From positions 3,348,001 through 3,412,000 of the forward strand of contig NZ_CP053928.1 of assembly GCF_014108865.1 (NCBI RefSeq): a DNA stretch of 64,000 bases, given 5' to 3'. The stretch's first letter is position 1. Each line of letters starts with the position of its first letter. The notes below the pieces were generated by a model. It was not told the origin of the DNA and searched no databases. It worked only from the letters and a program-made list of their open reading frames with translations. The stretch comes from Nocardioides sp. WS12 (GTDB taxonomy: Bacteria > Actinomycetota > Actinomycetes > Propionibacteriales > Nocardioidaceae). Positions 58,813 to 64,000 of the stretch are shown piece by piece. Position numbers and translations under genes: made by a program.

Positions 58813-59397
58813 TCAGTGGGTGTCGACCTGGGTCAGCGTCACGCCGACCGCGTCCAGAGCAGCCTGGAGGCCACCGGAGACGTTCGAACCGTTGTCGATC
58901 GCGCCTGCGCCCTCGACCAGCGGCTCGTCGTCGACCGCGTCATCGAACGGCCACTGGGCCACGAAGGTGACCTCGACGACGTCGCCGTCATCGACTGAGA
59001 CCGCGCCGGCGTACGTCGCACCGTCGACCTCGATCGTCGAGGCGCTCAGGTCCAGCTCCTCGAGCAGCTCGGCGTCGCCAGTGAATCCGGCGCCCTGGTC
59101 GACGGTGATCTCGGCGGCGATGTGGTCACCGACGGAGTCGACCTCGTAGGTGCAGGTCTGGCTCACCGAGTCACCCGGTACCAGCAACTGCGCCACGAAC
59201 AGCGCCTCGGTCGGCGTGCCCGCGTCGAGCACCCAGCCATCGCCACAGTCAGCTTCGATCAGCTTGAGGTGACCGGTGGCGATCTCGGTCCCTGCGACCG
59301 TCGCGTTGTCGGTCCAGTAAGCGAGGGTGCCCGCACCACCCATGAGCAGAACGGCCGCAGATCCAGCTGCGAGCGCGCCCTTCGTTGACTTCTTCAT
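58813..59397 (-). CDS. Alternate-signal (SipW-type) exported protein, RER_14450-like
   Basis: 194 residues. MKKSTKGALAAGSAAVLLMG followed by GAGTLAYWTDNATVAGTEIA and TGHLKL is the hallmark of the actinobacterial SipW-cognate export family (as I recall TIGR04089). The mature part is acidic and beta-rich with two cysteines (ADCGDGW and QTCTYEV). ATG 59397 is chosen over ATG 59403 because GGAG has 6-base spacing only to it. First gene of the cluster, after a long leader. Confidence 0.85.
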   Translation of the reverse strand: MKKSTKGALAAGSAAVLLMGGAGTLAYWTDNATVAGTEIATGHLKLIEADCGDGWVLDAGTPTEALFVAQLLVPGDSVSQTCTYEVDSVGDHIAAEITVDQGAGFTGDAELLEELDLSASTIEVDGATYAGAVSVDDGDVVEVTFVAQWPFDDAVDDEPLVEGAGAIDNGSNVSGGLQAALDAVGVTLTQVDTH

Positions 59398-59417
59398 TGA
59401 CATCTCCAGTCCCCATT

Positions 59418-59437
59418 GGACCTGTGTCCCCAGGTCC
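59418..59437 (-). promoter_or_regulatory. Leader hairpin of the SipW-type cluster
   Basis: Perfect inverted repeat GGACCTG-N6-CAGGTCC, 20 bases before the first ATG and just upstream of its ribosome binding site. It could be a regulator-binding site or an RNA hairpin controlling translation. Confidence 0.45.
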
Positions 59438-59521
59438 ACTTGATGAGCCGTTCTCCGGGAGGCGAGTGCCTCACCGGTCAAACGAAGGGGAACACGACTG
59501 GGCATGCCCTGTTCAGGAAAC

Positions 59522-59569
59522 CGGGACTTTGTCCCGAAAGTTTTGCCAAGGGATCATGTGAAATGTCAA
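59522..59569 (-). promoter_or_regulatory. Putative promoter/leader region of the SipW-type cluster
   Basis: The minus strand has TTGACA (59564-59569), a good -35, but no good TANNNT -10 at 16-19 bases. CGGGAC-TTT-GTCCCG (59522-59536) is a perfect 6-bp inverted repeat 28 bases further on. The region holds nothing that looks like a gene. Confidence 0.35.
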
Positions 59570-59570
59570 T

Positions 59571-59603
59571 CCATCGGTTCCGAGGGTGCCCCGGAACCGA
59601 TGG
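59571..59603 (-). terminator. Strong terminator after pdxS
   Basis: A perfect 12-bp stem (CCATCGGTTCCG / CGGAACCGATGG) with a 9-base loop, followed on the transcript by AUUGACAUUUC. It insulates the SipW cluster from pdxS transcription. Confidence 0.75.
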
Positions 59604-59610
59604 CGAGGCC

Positions 59611-59628
59611 TGCCGGAGGTCACCGGCA
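59611..59628 (-). terminator. Small hairpin after pdxS
   Basis: TGCCGG-TGACCT-CCGGCA (as read on the minus strand), 6-bp stem, 5 bases past the pdxS stop; may help the stronger hairpin next to it. Confidence 0.5.
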
Positions 59629-59633
59629 GAGGG

Positions 59634-60527
59634 TCACCAGCCGCGTTCGGCGAGGCGGTGCGGCTGCGGAATGTCCTCGACGTTGATGCCGACCATGGCC
59701 TCGCCCAGACCGCGCGAGACCTTCGCGACGACATCGGGGTCATCGTGGAACGTGGTGGCCTTGACGATCGCCTCGGCCCGCTCGGCGGGGTTGCCGGACT
59801 TGAAGATGCCCGAGCCCACGAAGACGCCCTCGGCGCCGAGCTGCATCATCATCGCGGCGTCAGCCGGGGTGGCGATGCCACCGGCGGTGAAGAGCACGAC
59901 GGGCAGCTTGCCGGAGCGTGCGACCTCTGCCACGAGCTCGTACGGCGCCTGGAGCTCCTTGGCCGCGACGTACAGCTCGTCCTCGGGAAGCGAGGACAGG
60001 CGGCGCAGCTCGCCCCGGATGGTGCGCATGTGGGTCACCGCGTTGGAGACGTCGCCAGTACCGGCCTCGCCCTTGGAGCGGATCATGGCCGCGCCCTCGG
60101 TGATCCGGCGCAGGGCCTCACCGAGGTTGGTCGCACCGCACACGAAGGGAACGGTGAAGTTCCACTTGTCGATGTGGTTGGCGTAGTCAGCCGGGGTGAG
60201 GACTTCGGACTCGTCGATGTAGTCGACACCGAGGGACTGCAGGATCTGGGCCTCGGCGAAGTGGCCGATGCGGGCCTTGGCCATCACCGGGATCGAGACG
60301 GCCTCGATGATCGAATCGATCATGTCGGGGTCGCTCATCCGGGACACGCCACCCTGGGCGCGAATGTCCGCCGGGACGCGCTCGAGAGCCATGACCGCAA
60401 CGGCCCCGGCGTCCTCGGCGATCTTCGCCTGGTCGGCCGTGACGACGTCCATGATGACGCCACCCTTCAGCATCTCGGCCATGCCGCGCTTGACCCGGGT
60501 GGTGCCCTGTTCCTGCTGCTCGCTCAT
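59634..60527 (-). CDS. pdxS: Pyridoxal 5'-phosphate synthase lyase subunit PdxS
   Basis: Builds PLP from ribose 5-phosphate, glyceraldehyde 3-phosphate and ammonia from PdxT. 297 residues: [40 protein letters not shown], catalytic lysines in [17 protein letters not shown] and [35 protein letters not shown]. Length and motifs are normal. ATG 60527 with TAGAAT 7 bases upstream. Confidence 0.98.
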   Translation of the reverse strand: MSEQQEQGTTRVKRGMAEMLKGGVIMDVVTADQAKIAEDAGAVAVMALERVPADIRAQGGVSRMSDPDMIDSIIEAVSIPVMAKARIGHFAEAQILQSLGVDYIDESEVLTPADYANHIDKWNFTVPFVCGATNLGEALRRITEGAAMIRSKGEAGTGDVSNAVTHMRTIRGELRRLSSLPEDELYVAAKELQAPYELVAEVARSGKLPVVLFTAGGIATPADAAMMMQLGAEGVFVGSGIFKSGNPAERAEAIVKATTFHDDPDVVAKVSRGLGEAMVGINVEDIPQPHRLAERGW

Positions 60528-60534
60528 GCGAACG

Positions 60535-60540
60535 ATTCTA
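60535..60540 (-). promoter_or_regulatory. Leaderless promoter (-10) of pdxS
   Basis: TAGAAT on the minus strand, then 7 bases, then the pdxS ATG. Confidence 0.5.
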
Positions 60541-60558
60541 CGGCGATGGGCTGCGCCT

Positions 60559-61230
60559 TCACGCCCCGGGGGCGTCGCTGGACTCCCCCGCCGGTGCAGC
60601 CGCAGCCGACTCGAGCGCGATCGCCTGACGTCGTACCTTCAGGACGCGGAACCCGACCGTGTAGGTGCTGGCGACTGCGAGTGCCCAGAGGGTGACGTAC
60701 ATCAGGATCGGCAGGTCGAAGATGTCTGCCAGTCCGGTCATCACCAGGATCGAGACGAGCCGGTCTGCGCGCTCGGCGATGCCGCCCTTGGCGTCCATGC
60801 CGAGCGACTCGGCGCGGGCACGGGCGTAGGAGGTCACCGAGCCCATGACCAGGCACCACAGGCTCACGCAGAGGTAGAGGTAGCTGTCGCCCTGGCCGTC
60901 GCCGGTGCCGGCGAAGTACAGCGCGAGACCACCGAAGATCGCACCGTCACCGATCCGGTCGAGGGTGGAGTCCCAGAAGGCACCGAACTTCGACGCCCGA
61001 CCCATCTCGCGCGCCATCCGGCCGTCAATGAGGTCGCTGAAGACGAACGCGGTGATGAACAGGACCCCGTAGAGCAACTCGCCGCGCGGGAAGAACGCGA
61101 GGGCGCCGACGACCACCCCGATCGTGCCCACGAGGGTCACCGCGTCGGGACTGATGCCCAACCGGATGAACAGGCGGACGAACGGGTACAACACAGTCCC
61201 GCCCCAGAACTCCTTGAAGCGCTCCAACAC
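60559..61230 (-). CDS. pgsA: CDP-alcohol phosphatidyltransferase, likely phosphatidylinositol phosphate synthase
   Basis: Membrane enzyme joining CDP-diacylglycerol to an alcohol, in actinobacteria inositol 1-phosphate. 223 residues; the CDP-alcohol signature DxxDGxxAR-x8-GxxxDxxxD is seen as [10 protein letters not shown]...[13 protein letters not shown]. About six membrane segments. The place between the HIT gene and pdxS matches the mycobacterial PgsA1 gene, but the PIM acyltransferase and mannosyltransferase genes that follow there are not present here. Confidence 0.88.
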   Translation of the reverse strand: MLERFKEFWGGTVLYPFVRLFIRLGISPDAVTLVGTIGVVVGALAFFPRGELLYGVLFITAFVFSDLIDGRMAREMGRASKFGAFWDSTLDRIGDGAIFGGLALYFAGTGDGQGDSYLYLCVSLWCLVMGSVTSYARARAESLGMDAKGGIAERADRLVSILVMTGLADIFDLPILMYVTLWALAVASTYTVGFRVLKVRRQAIALESAAAAPAGESSDAPGA

Positions 61231-61237
61231 GGGTCGG

Positions 61238-61243
61238 AACCTA
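61238..61243 (-). promoter_or_regulatory. Putative leaderless promoter (-10) of pgsA
   Basis: TAGGTT on the minus strand, then 7 bases, then the GTG at 61230. Confidence 0.45.
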
Positions 61244-61257
61244 CCAGCGCACGCCCG

Positions 61258-61794
61258 TCAGGTCGGCCACGCGTCGGCCAACAGGTCACGGGTCTGCTCC
61301 AGCAACTGGGGCAGGGTCTTGGTGCCACCGATGACCGTCATGAAGTTGGAGTCACCGGACCACCGCGGCACGACGTGCTGGTGCAGGTGGCCCGAGAGCG
61401 ATCCGCCTGCTGCCTCGCCGAGGTTGAGGCCGACGTTGAAGGCGTGCGGCTGGGACACCGAACGGATGGCGCGCAGGGCCGCCTTCGTCAGTGCGGCGAC
61501 CTCCGCTGTCTCGGCGTCGGTCAGGTCGACGTAGTCGGCGACGTGCCGGTACGGCAGCACCATCACGTGGCCGGGGTTGTACGGATAGAGATTGAGGACG
61601 GCGTACGCCGTCTCCCCTCGTACGACGACCAGGTCGTCGTCCGTCGAGGTCGCCGGGTCATCGGTGATCCGGCAGAACGGACACAGGGGCCGCGGTTCGG
61701 CGTGTGCCGGCTGCTCCTCGGTCGCCTCGCCCCGCACGTACGCCATCCGGTGCGGCGTCCACAGCCGGTCCAACTCCCCCACGCCGGTCCTCAC
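61258..61794 (-). CDS. HIT-family hydrolase/phosphorylase (AP4A-type)
   Basis: 178 residues. The histidine triad motif HLHQHVVPRW, zinc-like cysteines PFCRI, and NLYPYNPGHVMVLPYRH place it with actinobacterial HIT proteins acting on dinucleoside polyphosphates. It is the homologue of the gene between thrS and pgsA in mycobacteria. GTG start overlapping the TetR stop. Confidence 0.92.
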   Translation of the reverse strand: MRTGVGELDRLWTPHRMAYVRGEATEEQPAHAEPRPLCPFCRITDDPATSTDDDLVVVRGETAYAVLNLYPYNPGHVMVLPYRHVADYVDLTDAETAEVAALTKAALRAIRSVSQPHAFNVGLNLGEAAGGSLSGHLHQHVVPRWSGDSNFMTVIGGTKTLPQLLEQTRDLLADAWPT

Positions 61795-62519
61795 TCGCCT
61801 TCTGGATCATTCAGGGCGAAGGGCTCCACCAGCGCGGAGATGTGCACGCCGGAGACGTCCAGTCCCCGCGACAACGCCAGACCGTTGATCTGGACCCAGA
61901 TGGTCTCCTTGATGACGTCGACGAACACCTCGGGCTTCGGTTCACGCACCGGGCGCTCGATCCAGCGCCAGACGCCCGCGAAGACCCCGCCGATCAGTCC
62001 GAACACCCAGGGGTCCAGTGCGGCGCGATCATCGTCGGTCAACTCCGCACCGAGGCTGTCGACCACGGTGGCCATGAGCGTCTCGACCGTCTCCGCGACC
62101 TGCTGGATCGCCTGGCTCAACGGACTGGGACCCCAGCCGGAGAAGTCGCGCTGGGCGAACCAGTAGAGCGTCGGGTGGGCCGACGCCCATCCGACGAACG
62201 CCGACGCGATGAAGCGAATGACCTCCTCGGTCGTGCCGTCCCGCATCAGGGACGGCAGCAACGTGTTGCCGATGTCTTCACAGATCTGGCGCTGGACGGC
62301 GATGTCGAGGTCGCCACGATCGGCGAAGTGGCGGTAGATCACCGTGCGGCTCATCCCGGCCTCGTCGGCCACCGACTGCACCTGGACCTCTTCGCCCGGC
62401 GCCTGTCGCTCCATCACGGTGATGGCAGCGTCAATGATCACCTGGCGGCGTACCTGGTTGTGCTCCTGCCACCGGGTCCGGCGGCCGTCCAGCAGTTCCG
62501 GGCTGTCGTCCGAAGACAT
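61791..62519 (-). CDS. TetR-family transcription regulator
   Basis: 242 residues from ATG 62519 (GGGAG 5 bases upstream). The helix-turn-helix is VQSVADEAGMSRTVIYRHFADRGDL at about residues 47-71. The ligand domain contains WASAHPTLYWFAQRDFSGWG and a C-terminal region close to TetR_C families. The target is unknown. It overlaps the HIT gene by four bases, so an insertion between thrS and HIT seems likely. Confidence 0.88.
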   Translation of the reverse strand: MSSDDSPELLDGRRTRWQEHNQVRRQVIIDAAITVMERQAPGEEVQVQSVADEAGMSRTVIYRHFADRGDLDIAVQRQICEDIGNTLLPSLMRDGTTEEVIRFIASAFVGWASAHPTLYWFAQRDFSGWGPSPLSQAIQQVAETVETLMATVVDSLGAELTDDDRAALDPWVFGLIGGVFAGVWRWIERPVREPKPEVFVDVIKETIWVQINGLALSRGLDVSGVHISALVEPFALNDPEGE

Positions 62520-62616
62520 CAGCACTCCCGTCGTCCCTAGCTCCCCACGTGAGCTCGCCACGTGCGGTCCCATTCGCCGGAGGTCCGGCACCAAGGGGCA
62601 GACTAGCCAACGGTGC

Positions 62617-63603
62617 TCAGGTGAACCGATGGAACCACTGTCCGAGGTCGCGTGCGATGCCCGGGCAGGTGATGTTCTGGTCCCGACGCTGCTCGACCCA
62701 CTGGCCCATCACCGCAGGCCCGCCCTGGATGGACCAGTCGTCGCCGCAGCGGTTTCGAGCCTCCGCACGGGAGGTCTGCCCGGCCGCCCGCCACTCCGGG
62801 ACTCCCCCGAGGCTCAGGTTGCCGACGACGCGCTGGTAGAGGCTGGGCGTGGAGTACACACCGATCCGGAAGCCGGCGTCGACGTACCCACGGGCGACGC
62901 CCTCGATGACCGCAGCGTTCGCCTGGAGGTCGTCGCTCCACTCGAAGACGGGGACCGGTTCGACGTCGATCCAGACGATCGGACTGAGCAGCCCGACCCG
63001 GCCCATCGTGCCGATGTTGTAGCGGGCCATCTGGTAGCCGACGTTCTTGAGGCGACCCAGCTTGGTCGAGGCATCATGCGGGCCGTCGGCGGCGTACTCG
63101 TCGAGCGTCTCCTTGTCGGGATAGCTCGACACGGCATAGACGGCGACGAGGACGTCGTTGTCCCTGGCCCATTTCACCTGGTCGGCCAGACAGGGGTTGG
63201 GCGTGAACCCGGGACCGTTGGTCAGGCCGAGTACGACGTACTCCGCCTCGGGCAGCGGCATCGGCATGCCCAGCCCCTGCTTCTCGGGAATCCCCATCCC
63301 CTTGGGGCACTGCGGCCAACTGATGTCGCTGCCCAGGACCTCGCCGTCGCGCGGCGCGATGTTGCTGGTGGGTTGGTTGCCCTCGCGGGCGAGGTTCTCG
63401 GCGGCCTCGGCGAGGTTGCTCGCATCGGCGCCGGGGTCACCGGCATCGCCACCGGGTCGCCCGGTGTCGGTCGCCGCCGTGGACCCGGTCGTTGCAGTGC
63501 TCGTCGGCGGGCGCGGCGGCGCGCCGGCGGTCGGGTCGGTTCCGCCGCAACCTGCGAGCAGGAGCAGCAGGACCGACGACGCCGCCATCGCCCCCCGGCG
63601 CAT
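62617..63603 (-). CDS. Lipoprotein with glycoside hydrolase-like (DUF1906-type) domain
   Basis: 328 residues from ATG 63603. Lipoprotein signal: VLLLLLAGC with C19 as the lipid site, followed by a Thr/Ala/Gly/Asp-rich linker to about residue 85. The globular domain begins LGSDISWPQCP, with EYVVLGLTNGPGF, VLVAVYAVSSY, IVWIDVEPVPVFEW and FRIGVYSTPSLYQ, a TIM-barrel pattern of the DUF1906/GH25-like group. The acidic pair in DVEP may be catalytic. Probably acts on the cell envelope. 2-base gap to the thrS stop. Confidence 0.75.
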   Translation of the reverse strand: MRRGAMAASSVLLLLLAGCGGTDPTAGAPPRPPTSTATTGSTAATDTGRPGGDAGDPGADASNLAEAAENLAREGNQPTSNIAPRDGEVLGSDISWPQCPKGMGIPEKQGLGMPMPLPEAEYVVLGLTNGPGFTPNPCLADQVKWARDNDVLVAVYAVSSYPDKETLDEYAADGPHDASTKLGRLKNVGYQMARYNIGTMGRVGLLSPIVWIDVEPVPVFEWSDDLQANAAVIEGVARGYVDAGFRIGVYSTPSLYQRVVGNLSLGGVPEWRAAGQTSRAEARNRCGDDWSIQGGPAVMGQWVEQRRDQNITCPGIARDLGQWFHRFT

Positions 63604-63605
63604 CG

Positions 63606-64000
63606 TCAGACCTGCGAACGGGTGGCGACGGCCTCGAGAACCCGAGCGATGGCGTCGGCGATCGGTACGCCGTTGTCCTGGCGTCCGTCGCGGTAACGGA
63701 AGCTCACGGCACCCGCCTCGACGTCGTCCGCACCGGCGATCAGCATGAACGGCACCTTCTGCAGTTGCGCGTTGCGGATCTTCTTCTGCATCCGGTCGTC
63801 GGAGTCGTCGACCTCGACGCGCAGGCCGGCCGCCTTCATCTGCTTCGCCACGTCGTACAGGTAGTCCGCGAACGTGTCGGCGACCGGGATCGCCTGCACC
63901 TGGATCGGGGCGAGCCACGGGGGGAACGCTCCGGCGTAGTGCTCGACCAGGACACCGAAGAACCGCTCGAGCGAACCGAACTTCGCGGAGTGGATCATCA
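63606..64000 (-). CDS. thrS: Threonyl-tRNA synthetase, C-terminal part
   Basis: The visible 131 residues are the end of the catalytic core ([20 protein letters not shown]) and the anticodon-binding domain ([60 protein letters not shown]). The start lies beyond the right edge. thrS followed by HIT and pgsA is the conserved actinobacterial order, here with two genes inserted. Confidence 0.95.
   Translation of the reverse strand, partial: MIHSAKFGSLERFFGVLVEHYAGAFPPWLAPIQVQAIPVADTFADYLYDVAKQMKAAGLRVEVDDSDDRMQKKIRNAQLQKVPFMLIAGADDVEAGAVSFRYRDGRQDNGVPIADAIARVLEAVATRSQV

Noticed and set aside
52106..59397. A complete sortase-dependent pilus locus
   Set aside because: There is only one LPxTG protein and no sortase; the SipW-type peptidases dominate.

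Overview
The window is a high-GC actinobacterial chromosome segment. The suborder Propionibacteriales, probably Nocardioidaceae and perhaps Nocardioides, is the best guess. The clues are an mIHF-type host factor, pyrR-led pyrimidine genes, gene order matching other Actinomycetota (aroC-K-B-Q-efp-nusB, aroE-mltG-ruvX-alaS, yajC-secD-secF-apt-rel, yebC-ruvC-A-B), many GTG starts, many TANNNT boxes six to eight bases before a start codon, and a dispersed GGTTTCGACAGGCTCAACC-type repeat. Almost everything reads on the minus strand. Only three genes read on the plus strand: an M48 peptidase, an NTF2-like protein and a DUF349 protein. No rRNA, tRNA, CRISPR array, transposase or prophage is visible, and no gene-free stretch exceeds 300 bases.

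Layout. 1-11.7 kb: gmk (partial), mihF, a small membrane protein, pyrF, the M48 peptidase, then pyrD-carB-carA-pyrC-pyrB-pyrR (transcribed from pyrR down), with a PyrR-type RNA element in the pyrR leader. 11.8-16.3 kb: an NTF2-like gene under a perfect KstR-type operator, an unknown 405-residue protein, a MinD/EspI-like ATPase and a flavoprotein disulfide oxidoreductase. 16.3-28.9 kb: nusB, efp, the shikimate genes, a prepilin peptidase, mltG, ruvX, alaS, two small membrane proteins and rarA. 28.9-35.3 kb: a complete oligopeptide ABC transporter. 35.4-51.5 kb: aspS, hisS, a metallo-beta-lactamase-fold hydrolase, the DUF349 gene, an AbiEi/DUF559-like gene between two 81-bp inverted repeats, then rel, apt, secF, secD, yajC, ruvB, ruvA, ruvC (with a LexA box) and yebC.

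51.5-64 kb: pdxT and pdxS, normally close together, are separated by about 7.3 kb of tightly packed same-strand genes. These encode three SipW-like (S26B) signal peptidases, one of them fused to a SipW-type exported domain, at least four small exported proteins with SipW/TasA-type signals, a LamG-domain surface protein with a similar N-terminus, and an LPDTG cell-wall-anchored protein. I infer a dedicated machine that exports and processes a surface layer or fibre; the full gene set is the best candidate here for an undescribed system. Beyond pdxS follow pgsA, a HIT protein, a TetR regulator, a DUF1906-like lipoprotein and the 3' part of thrS.

A second theme is the dispersed repeat. Four copies lie in frame inside pyrC, carA, aroB and alaS and always add the peptide VSTGST. 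Longer forms sit inside rarA, at the carB/pyrD stop-start junction and before nusB.
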